A DNA stretch of 64,000 nucleotides, from assembly GCF_009741375.1 (NCBI RefSeq), contig NZ_WOWP01000061.1, positions 62,001-126,000 of the forward strand. The letters are read 5' to 3'. The notes beneath the pieces were generated by a model. That model did no database searches. It saw only the letters and a list, made by a program, of their open reading frames with translations, and had not been told where the DNA came from. The DNA is from Flavobacterium rakeshii (GTDB lineage: Bacteria; Bacteroidota; Bacteroidia; Flavobacteriales; Flavobacteriaceae). Below are positions 51,397 to 61,358 of this stretch, one piece after another. The position numbers and the translations under genes were made by a program. Every line of letters begins with the position of its first letter. The stretch's first letter is position 1.

Positions 51397-52728
51397 ATGA
51401 GGTTAGTAGTTTTAGGCGGCGGAGAAAGCGGGGTAGGAACCGCGATTCTCGGAAAGAAAAAAGGATATGACGTGTTTGTGTCTGATTTCGGGAAAATAAA
51501 AAACAACTATAAAGAAGTTCTTGCACTTAATAAACTGGAATGGGAAGAGGAGAAGCACACAGAAGAGCTGATTCTTAATGCTGATGTAGTAATGAAAAGC
51601 CCCGGCATCCCCAATAAGTCGCCCATTGTAAAGCTACTTAAAAAGAAAGGTATTCCTGTAATATCTGAAATTGAGTTTGCCTACAAGTTTATGGATTACA
51701 AAACTATAGGCATAACAGGGAGTAACGGGAAAACCACTACCACCATGCTAACGCATTACCTTATAAAACAGGGAGGCTTAAACATGGGGCTTGCAGGTAA
51801 CATAGGTAAAAGTTTTGCCTGGCAGGTTGCCGAAAACAAGCACGAGGGCTATGTACTGGAGTTAAGCAGTTTCCAACTGGATGGTATAGAGACTTACAGT
51901 CCTAACATTGCGGTGATAACAAATTTAAGTCCGGATCATTTGGACAGGTACGAATACAATTATGAGCTGTATATAGAAGCGAAGTTCAGGATTACCATGA
52001 ATCAGACAAAAGATGATTACCTGATTTATGATGCCGATGACGAAGAGATTAACAAATGGCTCAAAAAGAATAAAACCAAAGCGAAAACCATCCCTTTTTC
52101 GCTGTCGGGAAAAGTAAAAGAAGGGATTTATGTAAAAGACAATACGATTATTTCAACCATCAATAAAGAAGAATTTACTATGCCGATTAATGAATTATCA
52201 CTAGAAGGAAAGCACAACGTAAAAAATGCTATGGCAGCAACGGCAGTAGCGCAACTTATGCGCATAAGGAAAGACACCATTAGGGAGAGTCTTTCAAATT
52301 TTCAGGGGGTTGAACACCGTTTGGAGAAAGTATTGAAAATACAAAACGTTCAGTATATAAACGACTCTAAGGCAACTAATACAAACGCTACGTTTTTTGC
52401 GCTGGATAGTATGACTACTCCTACGGTATGGATTGTAGGCGGTGTGGATAAAGGTAACGATTACGATGAGTTGATGTCGCTTGTAAGAGAAAAAGTTAAG
52501 GCTATTATATGCCTTGGTGTAGATAATCATAAAATAATGAACGCCTTTAGTAATGTGGTAGACGTGATGGTTGAAACCACAAATATGACTGAGGCGGTAA
52601 GAATAGCACAAAGTCTTGCTGAAAAAGGAGATACGGTTTTACTGTCTCCGGCATGTGCAAGCTTTGATCTTTTTGAAAATTATGAAGAGCGCGGAAAGCA
52701 GTTTAAGGCAGCCGTGCAAAATTTATAG
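51397..52728 (+). CDS. murD: UDP-MurNAc-L-Ala:D-Glu ligase
   Basis: A 443-residue Mur ligase: N-terminal Rossmann loop VVLGGGESGVGTAILG, ATP loop GITGSNGKTTTTML, VLELSSFQLDG, TNLSPDHLDRY and INDSKATNTNA. It adds D-glutamate to UDP-MurNAc-L-Ala. A single base separates it from mraY. Behind it is the only gap over 40 bases in the operon up to murC, filled by a palindromic repeat. Confidence 0.94.
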   Translation: MRLVVLGGGESGVGTAILGKKKGYDVFVSDFGKIKNNYKEVLALNKLEWEEEKHTEELILNADVVMKSPGIPNKSPIVKLLKKKGIPVISEIEFAYKFMDYKTIGITGSNGKTTTTMLTHYLIKQGGLNMGLAGNIGKSFAWQVAENKHEGYVLELSSFQLDGIETYSPNIAVITNLSPDHLDRYEYNYELYIEAKFRITMNQTKDDYLIYDADDEEINKWLKKNKTKAKTIPFSLSGKVKEGIYVKDNTIISTINKEEFTMPINELSLEGKHNVKNAMAATAVAQLMRIRKDTIRESLSNFQGVEHRLEKVLKIQNVQYINDSKATNTNATFFALDSMTTPTVWIVGGVDKGNDYDELMSLVREKVKAIICLGVDNHKIMNAFSNVVDVMVETTNMTEAVRIAQSLAEKGDTVLLSPACASFDLFENYEERGKQFKAAVQNL

Positions 52729-52737
52729 TAAGTAACC

Positions 52738-52806
52738 GGTGTCATTCTGAGCTAAATGTAATGAAGCCGAAGAATCTGTAGAGGTCCTTCCTTCGTCAGG
52801 ATGACA
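52738..52806. repeat. Palindromic interspersed repeat between murD and ftsW
   Basis: TGTCATTCTGA (52740-52750) and TCAGGATGACA (52796-52806) are inverted ends with one G-T pair; between them are GCCGAAGAATCT and GGTCCTTCCTTCG, which can also pair in part. It resembles, from memory, a GTCATTCTGAGC...GAAGAATC element scattered through Bacteroidota genomes. It lies inside an operon that is otherwise packed. Confidence 0.75.
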
Positions 52807-52819
52807 AAAATGAGTAAAG

Positions 52820-54127
52820 ATGAAACAATTAATCAATAGCCTAAAGGGAGATAAAGGGATCTGGTCGTTTGTAGTACTACTGGCTCTTATATCGTTCATG
52901 CCGGTTTTCAGTGCAAGTGCAAACCTTGTATATGTAATCGGTAAGGGTTCTACCATAGGTTATCTGGTTAAGCACTTAGTACATATTTTTATAGGTTTTA
53001 CCCTTATTTATTTTGTACACAAAGTGCCTTATCATTACTATAAGGGGTTGTCCAAAATACTGTTGCCTATAGTGGCACTGTTGCTGGTATATACCTTTTT
53101 TCAGGGTACGGTTATAGACGGGGCTAATGCTAGCCGTTGGATAAAAGTACCGTTTGTTGGGGTAACCTTTCAAACATCGGCCTTAGCCTCAATAGTGCTA
53201 ATGGTATATGTGGCGAGGTATCTTGCTAAGATTGAAGGTAAAGAAATAACCTTCAAATCGTCGTTCATTGAGTTGTGGATTCCGGTATTTATAGTGCTGG
53301 CGCTAATCCTTCCGGCAAACTTCTCTACCACTGCATTAATATTCAGTATGATTTGTATGCTGGTATTTGTGGGTAAGTATCCGTTAAAATATTTGGGTAC
53401 GGTAATAGGTATGGGAGTATTTATGCTTCTGTTCTTTGTAACGTTTGCAAAGGCATTCCCAAAGGCTATGCCTAACAGGGTTGATACATGGATATCGAGG
53501 ATAGAACGATTTACGTCGGATGAGCCAAGTGAGGATGATTACCAGATAGAGAAAGCGAAAATCGCAATAGCAACCGGTAAGGTTTACGGGCTGGGACCGG
53601 GGAAAAGTGTACAGAAGAACTTTTTACCACAGTCTTCTTCCGATTTTATTTTCGCAATCATTGTGGAAGAGTACGGGTTGTTAGGCGGAATTGGGGTGTT
53701 GTTTCTGTACCTTATGTTGTTCTTTAGGTTTCTGGTTTCGGCACATAAGGCAAAAACACTGTTTGGTAAGTTGCTCATTGTGGGGCTTGGGTTCCCCATA
53801 ATATTTCAGGCACTTATTAATATGGGGGTAGCAGTAGAGCTACTGCCAGTAACGGGGCAAACACTTCCACTTATCAGTAGTGGTGGTAGTTCCATCTGGA
53901 TGACCTGTGTTGCGGTGGGTGTTATACTTAGCGTGACTAAGAAGGATGAGGAGATAGAGCAGGAAAGACTGGAGAAGGAAGAACGCGAAGCGGCACTGCA
54001 ACGAATGATAGACAAGCATATGGAGGAGGAAGCAGAAGAAGGTACGGAAAATACAGAAACATCGGCAGCATATTCGATAGAAGACGGGACTAAAAACCCG
54101 ATGCATGCAGTAATGGGGAAACCCTGA
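52820..54127 (+). CDS. ftsW: Septal peptidoglycan glycosyltransferase FtsW (SEDS)
   Basis: A 435-residue SEDS protein with about ten spans. DGANASRWIKVPFVGVTFQ (family motif near residue 95), AIIVEEYGLLGGIGVL and PLISSGGSSIWMTCVAVG are diagnostic. It polymerises lipid II with FtsI. A charged cytoplasmic tail of about 60 residues (acidic, EEREAALQRMIDKHMEEEAE) follows the last span, longer than in E. coli. ATG start 13 bases after the interspersed repeat. Confidence 0.92.
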   Translation: MKQLINSLKGDKGIWSFVVLLALISFMPVFSASANLVYVIGKGSTIGYLVKHLVHIFIGFTLIYFVHKVPYHYYKGLSKILLPIVALLLVYTFFQGTVIDGANASRWIKVPFVGVTFQTSALASIVLMVYVARYLAKIEGKEITFKSSFIELWIPVFIVLALILPANFSTTALIFSMICMLVFVGKYPLKYLGTVIGMGVFMLLFFVTFAKAFPKAMPNRVDTWISRIERFTSDEPSEDDYQIEKAKIAIATGKVYGLGPGKSVQKNFLPQSSSDFIFAIIVEEYGLLGGIGVLFLYLMLFFRFLVSAHKAKTLFGKLLIVGLGFPIIFQALINMGVAVELLPVTGQTLPLISSGGSSIWMTCVAVGVILSVTKKDEEIEQERLEKEEREAALQRMIDKHMEEEAEEGTENTETSAAYSIEDGTKNPMHAVMGKP

Positions 54128-54167
54128 TTTTTTAAAACGAAGTAAAAAAGAATAATATAAAATAACA

Positions 54168-55259
54168 ATGGCAGCAAAACGATTCATATTGAGCGGAGGA
54201 GGTACAGGAGGACACATCTATCCTGCCATTGCCATTGCAAACGAGTTAAAAACACGTTTCCCTGATTGTGAAATACTTTTTGTTGGTGCGCAGGACAAAA
54301 TGGAAATGCAAAAAGTACCGCAGGCAGGATATAAAATAAAAGGCTTGTGGATAGCAGGAATACAAAGGAGGCTTACGTTTGATAATGCCCTTTTTCCTGT
54401 AAAACTTATAAACAGCCTGTTCAGGTCAAGAAAAATAATCAGGGAGTTTAAGCCTGATGTGGCTATAGGAACCGGAGGTTTTGCCAGTGGTCCGTTATTA
54501 AGGGCAGCAGAATCTATGGGGGTGCCTACAGTGATACAGGAGCAAAATTCCTATCCGGGTATTACCAATAAATGGCTGTCTAAAAAGGCTAATGCGATAT
54601 GTGTTGCTTATGATAAGCTTGACAGGTTTTTTCCGGCTTCAAAAATTGTATTTACAGGTAACCCTGTAAGGCAGGATTTGATTACCGTGGAGGATAAAAG
54701 GGAAGAGGCAATTAACCATTTTGAGCTCGACCCAAATAAAAAAACATTCCTGATTTTAGGCGGAAGCTTAGGGTCAAGACGCATAAACCAACTAATAGCA
54801 AAAGAGCTGGGTTGGCTGTTGGAACAGGGAGTACAGGTGTTGTGGCAGTGTGGTAGGCTGTATTATGAAGAGTACAGGCATTATCACGATGGTAAGCAGG
54901 TTCAGGTAATGTCGTTTGTAGACAGGATGGATTTGGTGTATGCTGCAGCCGATATGATTATATCACGTTCCGGAGCATCATCAGTATCAGAGCTGTGTAT
55001 AGTAGGCAAACCTGTGGTGTTTATCCCTTCGCCAAACGTGGCAGAGGATCATCAAACCAAAAATGCACAGGCAGTTGTGAGTAAAGGCGGAGCACTGCTT
55101 TTAAAAGAATCACAGCTTGATGCTGAATTTGAAAGTACATTCTCAGCACTGCTTGCTAACAATGAACAACAGCAGGAACTGAGAGAAAACATAAAGAAAC
55201 TGGCTAAGGTAAATGCCACAAAAGATATAGTAGAAGAAATTATAAAACTGATTAAGTAG
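54168..55259 (+). CDS. murG: Lipid II synthase MurG (UDP-GlcNAc transferase)
   Basis: A 363-residue GT28 enzyme. [18 protein letters not shown] is the N-terminal glycine loop, then [41 protein letters not shown] and [12 protein letters not shown], which bind UDP-GlcNAc. It turns lipid I into lipid II at the inner membrane. Confidence 0.94.
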   Translation: MAAKRFILSGGGTGGHIYPAIAIANELKTRFPDCEILFVGAQDKMEMQKVPQAGYKIKGLWIAGIQRRLTFDNALFPVKLINSLFRSRKIIREFKPDVAIGTGGFASGPLLRAAESMGVPTVIQEQNSYPGITNKWLSKKANAICVAYDKLDRFFPASKIVFTGNPVRQDLITVEDKREEAINHFELDPNKKTFLILGGSLGSRRINQLIAKELGWLLEQGVQVLWQCGRLYYEEYRHYHDGKQVQVMSFVDRMDLVYAAADMIISRSGASSVSELCIVGKPVVFIPSPNVAEDHQTKNAQAVVSKGGALLLKESQLDAEFESTFSALLANNEQQQELRENIKKLAKVNATKDIVEEIIKLIK

Positions 55260-55272
55260 CGCTTAAGCATAT

Positions 55273-56625
55273 ATGGATTTAAACCAGATACATAACGTTT
55301 ATTTTATAGGTATTGGAGGGATAGGCATGAGTGCCCTTGCCCGCTATTTTAAATCTATAGGTAAAAATGTGGCAGGGTACGACCGTACTTCTACACAACT
55401 TACCGATGAGCTTAAGAAAAACGGAATACGTGTTCATTTTAATGACAGTATCGCACTTATAGACCTTCCGTTTCTTAATAAAAGCAATACGCTGGTTGTG
55501 GTTACTCCGGCTGTGCCTAAAGAGCACTTCCAGTGGAACTACTTTATTAAAAACGGTTTTGTGGTTAAGAAAAGAGCCGAGGTGCTGGGTATAATTACCA
55601 AAGGGACTTACTGTTTTGCAGTAGCAGGTACACACGGTAAAACTACTACATCGAGCATACTGGGGCATGTACTGTATGAAAGCAAGGTAGATGTTACCGC
55701 ATTTTTAGGGGGTATTGTAGAGGGGTATAACTCTAATGTAATTGGCGAAGGTAAAACCGTAACGGTAGCCGAAGCTGATGAGTTTGACCGTTCGTTTCTA
55801 CACCTGCATCCTAATATGGCCTGTGTGACCTCTATGGATGCCGATCATCTTGATATTTATGGAGACAGTACGGCTATAGAGGCTTCTTTTACCGAGTTTG
55901 CCAATAAGGTTGAAGATAAAACCAAATTGTTTGTTACTAAAGATCTTCCGCTTAAAGGAGTAACTGTAGGTGTGGAGAATGGTAGTGATTACAATGCGGT
56001 AAATATAAGGGTGGAAAACGGCTGGTATGTTTTTGATGCCGAAACACCATCAGGAAAAATTACAGATATACGATTTGCTTTACCTGGAAGGCATAACCTT
56101 ACCAATGCGCTTATGGCACTGGCTATGGCTAAAACCTACGGAGTGGCAGATAACGATATAAAAGCGGCACTTGAAAGCTTTAAGGGAGTGAAGAGACGTT
56201 TTTCATATCAGGTTAAAAAATCGGATATGGTATATATAGACGACTATGCGCACCACCCAACCGAGATTGATGCAGTGCATCAGGCGGTGACAGAGTTGTA
56301 TCCTGACAAAAAAGTACTGGCAATATTTCAGCCGCACTTGTTCAGCCGTACACGAGATTTTATTGATGGTTTTGCTAAGAGCCTTTCGGCTTTTAAAAAT
56401 ATAGTGTTGCTGGATATTTACCCGGCAAGGGAACTGCCTATTGAAGGGGTTACTTCAAAATGGCTATTGGATAAAATAGAGAATCCAAACAAAAAACTGA
56501 TTTCAAAAAAGGATGTGATTCCGTTTTTGAGAATTACCGATGCCGATGTGGTTATTACCATTGGGGCAGGTGATATTGGTGAGATGGTTCCGGAAATAAA
56601 AAAGGTGCTTGATGAAAAAAATTAA
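55273..56625 (+). CDS. murC: UDP-MurNAc:L-alanine ligase
   Basis: A 450-residue Mur ligase: FIGIGGIGMSALARYF, ATP loop VAGTHGKTTTSSIL, EADEFDRSFLHLHP, DADHLDIYG, and DDYAHHPTEI with the histidine pair typical of MurC. It starts the stem peptide by adding L-alanine. Its end overlaps ftsQ by 14 bases. Confidence 0.94.
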   Translation: MDLNQIHNVYFIGIGGIGMSALARYFKSIGKNVAGYDRTSTQLTDELKKNGIRVHFNDSIALIDLPFLNKSNTLVVVTPAVPKEHFQWNYFIKNGFVVKKRAEVLGIITKGTYCFAVAGTHGKTTTSSILGHVLYESKVDVTAFLGGIVEGYNSNVIGEGKTVTVAEADEFDRSFLHLHPNMACVTSMDADHLDIYGDSTAIEASFTEFANKVEDKTKLFVTKDLPLKGVTVGVENGSDYNAVNIRVENGWYVFDAETPSGKITDIRFALPGRHNLTNALMALAMAKTYGVADNDIKAALESFKGVKRRFSYQVKKSDMVYIDDYAHHPTEIDAVHQAVTELYPDKKVLAIFQPHLFSRTRDFIDGFAKSLSAFKNIVLLDIYPARELPIEGVTSKWLLDKIENPNKKLISKKDVIPFLRITDADVVITIGAGDIGEMVPEIKKVLDEKN

Positions 56626-57334
56626 CTGGGATAATATAAGGCTTTTTGTAATCGCGGGAGTGGTTATTTTCCTTTATTCCTTCTCTTCAAAAAGGAACGG
56701 AAGCAGGCATTTTGTGGCTGCTGATGTCGAATTTGCGGATACTGAGGAGTTTATTACCCCGGAGAAAGTTAATAAGTTGTTGATACAAAATTTTAACACT
56801 GTTGCGAGCATAACGAAAGAAAAATTAGATTTGAATAGCGTGGAGAAAAGACTCGAATCCAATCCTATGATTGACGATGCAGAGGTGTTCGCTACGGTAG
56901 ACGGCAGGCTGAAGGCTGTTGTGAGGCAAAGAGTTCCTGTGGCAAGGGTTTATGAAGGGGGAGAGTCGTACTACATTGATTACAAAGGGGCTAAAATGCC
57001 GTTATCTGAGAATTCAACCGCCAGGGTTTTGTTGTTAAACGGAGCCCTTAACGTCGTTGATAAAAGTAAGCTTTATTCGTTAGTTAAATATATCTATGAT
57101 GATGCCTTTTTAAGGAAGAATATTATTGGGATAGAAGTAACAGCAAACGGATCGCTAAAAATGATGAATCGCAATTATAGTTATGTGATACTTTTTGGCA
57201 GGATGGTAAATGTAGAGAAGAAGTTTAATAATTATAAGGCATTTTTTCAAAATGCAGTGAAGGATACATTGATAGAGAATTACAAAACGATAAATCTGAA
57301 ATTTACACAACAGGTTGTGTGCACCAAAAATTAG
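56612..57334 (+). CDS. ftsQ: Division protein FtsQ/DivIB
   Basis: A 240-residue bitopic protein: short cytoplasmic end, membrane helix (IRLFVIAGVVIFLYSF), then a POTRA-like periplasmic segment (FVAADVEFADTEEFITPEKV) and a beta-rich region (SNPMIDDAEVFATVDGRLKA, VARVYEGGESYYID). Sequence is divergent, but size, topology and place between murC and ftsA fit FtsQ. I use the ATG at 56612; a TTG is directly in front. Confidence 0.83.
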   Translation: MKKINWDNIRLFVIAGVVIFLYSFSSKRNGSRHFVAADVEFADTEEFITPEKVNKLLIQNFNTVASITKEKLDLNSVEKRLESNPMIDDAEVFATVDGRLKAVVRQRVPVARVYEGGESYYIDYKGAKMPLSENSTARVLLLNGALNVVDKSKLYSLVKYIYDDAFLRKNIIGIEVTANGSLKMMNRNYSYVILFGRMVNVEKKFNNYKAFFQNAVKDTLIENYKTINLKFTQQVVCTKN

Positions 57335-57337
57335 GAT

Positions 57338-58729
57338 ATGGAAAAAGATAACATTGCAGTAGGTCTGGATATCGGGACAACAAAGATTGTTGCCATGATA
57401 GGTAAAAGAAATGAGTACGGGAAGCTTGAAATTTTGGGTGTTGGTAAATCCAAAAGCCTTGGTGTTGCCAGAGGAGTTGTTAATAATATTACACAAACTA
57501 TCCAGTCTATACAGCAGGCCGTACAGGAAGCTGAGGCAGATAGCGGATATAAAATAAATGATGTGGTGGTAGGTATTGCCGGCCAGCACATAAGGAGTAT
57601 TCAGCACAGTGATTACATCAGCAGGCATAATCCTGAAGAGGTGATTGGTGATGCAGATATCGATCTTTTAATAAATCAGGTGCACAAACTGGCTATGTTG
57701 CCGGGAGAGGAAATTATCCATGTATTGCCGCAGGAATTTAAAATAGACGGGCAAACAGAGATAAAAGAACCTATTGGAATGTATGGAGGCAGGTTAGAGT
57801 CAAGCTTCCATGTTGTAGTAGGTCAGGCTTCTTCCATAAGGAATGTGGGTAGGTGTATTAAGAGTTCGGGATTAGATCTTTCAGGTTTAACGCTGGAGCC
57901 ATTAGCTTCGGCTGATGCGGTGTTAAGTCAGGAAGAGAAAGAGGCAGGTGTAGCACTTATTGATATAGGGGGTGGTACAACAGATCTTGCCATATTTAAA
58001 GACGGAATAATTCGCCATACGGCAGTAGTGCCATTTGGCGGAAACGTAATAACAGAGGATATAAAAGAGGGCTGCTCTATTATAGAGAAGCAGGCAGAAT
58101 TGCTTAAAGTAAAATTTGGTTCGGCTTGGCCGGGTGAAAACAAGGATAACGAGATTGTTTCGATCCCTGGTTTAAGAGGTAGAGAGCCAAAAGAGATTTC
58201 ACTTAAAAACCTGTCTAAAGTCATCCATGCCAGAGTAGTGGAGATTATAGAGCAGGTGTTTGCAGAGATTAAGGCTTACGGGCACGAAGATCCGCGCAAA
58301 AAACTGATAGCTGGTATAGTGCTAACAGGAGGTGGTTCTCAGCTTAAGCATATTAAGCAATTAGTAGAGTACATAACAGGTATGGATACCAGAATTGGAT
58401 ATCCTAATGAGCACCTTGCAGGAAACTCAGACGAGGAAATATCAAGTCCGCTTTATGCTACGGCAGTAGGTCTTGTAATGAACAGTTTGAGGAACAATAC
58501 GCGTAGTGCAACACCAATAGGTGAAGTTAGGGAGCCGGAGCCGGTAAAACAACCTGAAGTAACTGTACAGGCAACTGCTACAGCACAGGTTCAGGAAATG
58601 GAAGAGGTGTCGGTTGAAAACGAAAACAAAGAGAAGAGTAGTGACGACTCAACAGAGAGAAAAGTTAAGAAGTCGTTTTTTGATAAGTATATAGATAGGA
58701 TTAAAGAATTTTTAGATAACGCAGAGTAA
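57338..58729 (+). CDS. ftsA: Division protein FtsA
   Basis: A 463-residue actin-like ATPase: VGLDIGTTKIVAMIGK phosphate-1 loop, GIAGQHIRSI, ALIDIGGGTTDLAIF phosphate-2 and GIVLTGGGSQLKHI adenosine motif. A low-complexity stretch (about 385-440) leads to a C-terminal amphipathic helix (KKSFFDKYIDRIKEFL) that tethers it to the membrane. It anchors FtsZ. Confidence 0.95.
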   Translation: MEKDNIAVGLDIGTTKIVAMIGKRNEYGKLEILGVGKSKSLGVARGVVNNITQTIQSIQQAVQEAEADSGYKINDVVVGIAGQHIRSIQHSDYISRHNPEEVIGDADIDLLINQVHKLAMLPGEEIIHVLPQEFKIDGQTEIKEPIGMYGGRLESSFHVVVGQASSIRNVGRCIKSSGLDLSGLTLEPLASADAVLSQEEKEAGVALIDIGGGTTDLAIFKDGIIRHTAVVPFGGNVITEDIKEGCSIIEKQAELLKVKFGSAWPGENKDNEIVSIPGLRGREPKEISLKNLSKVIHARVVEIIEQVFAEIKAYGHEDPRKKLIAGIVLTGGGSQLKHIKQLVEYITGMDTRIGYPNEHLAGNSDEEISSPLYATAVGLVMNSLRNNTRSATPIGEVREPEPVKQPEVTVQATATAQVQEMEEVSVENENKEKSSDDSTERKVKKSFFDKYIDRIKEFLDNAE

Positions 58730-58742
58730 AACCCGATTGATT

Positions 58743-60779
58743 ATGATGAGCAATGAAGAATTTGGAAGCATTTCGTTTGATTTACCAAAGAACCAGTCAA
58801 ACGTAATCAAGGTAATTGGTGTAGGAGGTGGCGGAAGCAACGCTATCAATTACATGTTTAAGCAGGGAATCAAGGGAGTAGATTTTGTAGTGTGTAATAC
58901 TGATTCACAGGCACTGCAAAACAGTACAGTTCCAAACAAGATACAGTTAGGTGTAAGTCTTACTGAGGGTCTTGGGGCAGGGGCTAACCCAGAAGTAGGA
59001 CAACAGTCTGCTTTAGAGAGTATAGAGGAAATAGAAAAAATGCTGGATACTAATACCAAAATGGTATTTATTACAGCAGGTATGGGTGGTGGTACCGGTA
59101 CAGGTGCAGCTCCGGTAATTGCAAAACTTGCCAAGGAGCGAGATGTGCTTACAGTGGGTATAGTTACCATACCATTCCAGTTTGAGGGTAAAGTGCGCTC
59201 AGAACAAGCCATGCTTGGAGTTGAAAGGCTTCGAAAGCAGGTGGATTCTTTAATCGTTATCAACAATAATAAATTAAGAGAAGTATATGGTAACCTTGGT
59301 TTTAAAGCCGGGTTCTCTAAAGCCGACGAGGTGTTAGCTACAGCCTCAAGAGGTATTGCAGAGGTTATTACGCACCACTATACTCAAAATATTGACCTTA
59401 AGGATGCCAAAACTGTATTGGCAAACAGCGGTACAGCAATAATGGGATCGGCAGTATCATCGGGCGAAAGTCGTGCGAAAGATGCTATTGTAGATGCGTT
59501 AGATTCTCCGCTGCTTAATGATAATAAAATTACAGGTGCTAAAAACGTACTGTTACTAATCGTTTCGGGTACTAATGAAATCACTATCGATGAGATAGGT
59601 GAGATTAACGATCATATTCAAACAGAGGCGGGATACAATGCTAACATCATTATGGGTGTTGGTGAAGACGAGTCTTTAGGAGAGGCTATCTCTGTAACCA
59701 TTATTGCTACAGGTTTTAATGTGGAACAGCAAAACGAGATAGTAAATACTGAGCCTAAAAAGATCATTCACGCCCTTGAGGAAGAGCAAAAGCTTGAAAG
59801 CGAACTAAACCAAAGATCGGTAATGTCGTCTTTTGATTTTGCTACAAAGCCGGAAACTGCTACAGATGAGCCTAAGGCAGAAGTTGTAGAAGAGATTAAA
59901 GCTGAAGAACCTCAGGAGGAAAAAAAGATAGTTTTTACACTGGAGGATGATGAAGAGGAAGAGTTTCAGGTGTCACAGCCTGTAGCCGAAACCAGTGTAG
60001 AGGTAGAGAACGAACTTGTTCCTACTACTGATTACATTAATAACCTTGATGTGTTCTTTGAAATAGTTTCACCGCAAAAAGAGCAGCCAAAGGCTTTTGA
60101 GCCTGAAATAGTTGAGGCTAAAACTAAAGTAAGGGATATTAGAGATATTGAAGTTGTAGATCCTGAGTTTGTTGTGGTTCCTAAAGAAGAACAGATAAGT
60201 TTCTCTTTTGATCTTAATAGCGCAGAAAACGTAAAAAGAGAAGAGCCAAAAGAACAAAAAACACTTTTCTCTCTTGACGAGGAAGTAAAGGATATACAGG
60301 TGAAAGATCCGGTACAGGTGGTTCCTGTAACAGAGGTTAATGAAAGTGGTGTTGTTAGATATTCTTTAGAGGAGTATCTTGAAAAAGAAAATGAGCTACT
60401 GGATTCTAAACCTCAGGATAAAGCAAAAGAAGAGCCTGTTGAAGAGGCGCTTAATATAACGCTTAAGAAAACCGAAGAGCCGGCTAAGCCACAGCAAAGC
60501 TTTAATGAGCTTTCTCCGGTAGAGATGACTATTGAGGAAACCTTAAGGCTAAGAGCAGAGGAACGCAGAAAGAAAATGAAGGAGTTTAATTATAAATTCC
60601 ACAACAGTTCTGCAAAGATTGATGAGATTGAAAAAGAGCCTGCTTACAAAAGGATGGGAATTGATCTTGATGCGTCTAAGGCAGACAACAGCAAGTCAAG
60701 ATTTTCGTTAGGAACAGACAGTAATGATGATTTACAGCTACGTTCTAACAATTCTTTCCTTCACGACAATGTAGATTAA
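58743..60779 (+). CDS. ftsZ: Division protein FtsZ with very long C-terminal linker
   Basis: A 678-residue tubulin homologue. The GTPase core (residues about 15-325) has GVGGGGSNAINYM, the GGGTGTGAAPVIA signature and NNNKLREVYG. Beyond it are about 330 residues of acidic, Glu/Pro/Val-rich linker, ending in LRSNNSFLHDNVD, the presumed C-terminal binding peptide. The start is one of two adjacent ATGs (58743, 58746); a TTG at 58737 is also in frame. ftsZ ends the operon and a terminator follows. Confidence 0.94.
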   Translation: MMSNEEFGSISFDLPKNQSNVIKVIGVGGGGSNAINYMFKQGIKGVDFVVCNTDSQALQNSTVPNKIQLGVSLTEGLGAGANPEVGQQSALESIEEIEKMLDTNTKMVFITAGMGGGTGTGAAPVIAKLAKERDVLTVGIVTIPFQFEGKVRSEQAMLGVERLRKQVDSLIVINNNKLREVYGNLGFKAGFSKADEVLATASRGIAEVITHHYTQNIDLKDAKTVLANSGTAIMGSAVSSGESRAKDAIVDALDSPLLNDNKITGAKNVLLLIVSGTNEITIDEIGEINDHIQTEAGYNANIIMGVGEDESLGEAISVTIIATGFNVEQQNEIVNTEPKKIIHALEEEQKLESELNQRSVMSSFDFATKPETATDEPKAEVVEEIKAEEPQEEKKIVFTLEDDEEEEFQVSQPVAETSVEVENELVPTTDYINNLDVFFEIVSPQKEQPKAFEPEIVEAKTKVRDIRDIEVVDPEFVVVPKEEQISFSFDLNSAENVKREEPKEQKTLFSLDEEVKDIQVKDPVQVVPVTEVNESGVVRYSLEEYLEKENELLDSKPQDKAKEEPVEEALNITLKKTEEPAKPQQSFNELSPVEMTIEETLRLRAEERRKKMKEFNYKFHNSSAKIDEIEKEPAYKRMGIDLDASKADNSKSRFSLGTDSNDDLQLRSNNSFLHDNVD

Positions 60780-60799
60780 ACTAACCCAAATGTGATTCT

Positions 60800-60839
60800 T
60801 TAACCCGAAAGCCTTAATAACTTTCGGGTTAATTTTTTT
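60800..60839 (+). terminator. Terminator of the dcw operon
   Basis: TTAACCCGAAAG ... CTTTCGGGTTAA with an eight-base loop, followed by seven T. Confidence 0.9.
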
Positions 60840-60846
60840 ATATTCG
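60839..60846 (+). promoter_or_regulatory. Possible -7 element of the yqeY-like gene
   Basis: TATATTCG differs from TAnnTTTG by one base; it directly follows the dcw terminator and lies 25 bases before the ATG. Confidence 0.35.
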
Positions 60847-60871
60847 CATCACATTTTAAAAACCTGTACTT

Positions 60872-61321
60872 ATGAGTTTACAAACGGAAATCATGGACGC
60901 CATGAAAACAGCCATGAAGGCGAAAGATACAGTAGCGCTAGAGGCGCTTAGAGCTGTTAAGTCGGCTTTACTACTTGCTCAAACAGAGAGCGGTGCTAAA
61001 GAAGATGTGGCTCAGGAAGAGGAAATTAAACTATTACAAAAGCTGGTTAAACAAAGAAAAGACAGTGCAGCTATATATGTAGAGCAGGGTAGAGAAGATC
61101 TTGCAAAGCCGGAACTTGACCAGGCTGCTATTATAGAGCAGTTCCTTCCGGCACAATTAACAGAAGAGGAAGTTGAGGCTAAAGTTAAAGCTATTATTGA
61201 GGCTAATGGCTTTTCTGGTATGGCAGATATGGGTAAAACCATGGGTGCTGCTAGTAAAGAGCTTGCTGGTTCGGCAGATGGTAAAACTATTTCGTCTGTT
61301 GTTAAAAGGCTTCTTTCTTAA
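60872..61321 (+). CDS. GatB/YqeY domain protein
   Basis: A 149-residue helical protein: MDAMKTAMKAKDTVALEALR, LLQKLVKQRKDSAAIY, AAIIEQFLPAQLTEEEVE and MGKTMGAASKELAGSADGK. This is the stand-alone YqeY family, related to the C-terminal tRNA-binding region of GatB. An effect on tRNA amidation is presumed, not shown. It stands alone between ftsZ and tRNA-Arg. Confidence 0.9.
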   Translation: MSLQTEIMDAMKTAMKAKDTVALEALRAVKSALLLAQTESGAKEDVAQEEEIKLLQKLVKQRKDSAAIYVEQGREDLAKPELDQAAIIEQFLPAQLTEEEVEAKVKAIIEANGFSGMADMGKTMGAASKELAGSADGKTISSVVKRLLS

Positions 61322-61358
61322 AACAAAGCAATTTATATATTGTATATAATTTTTGGTA

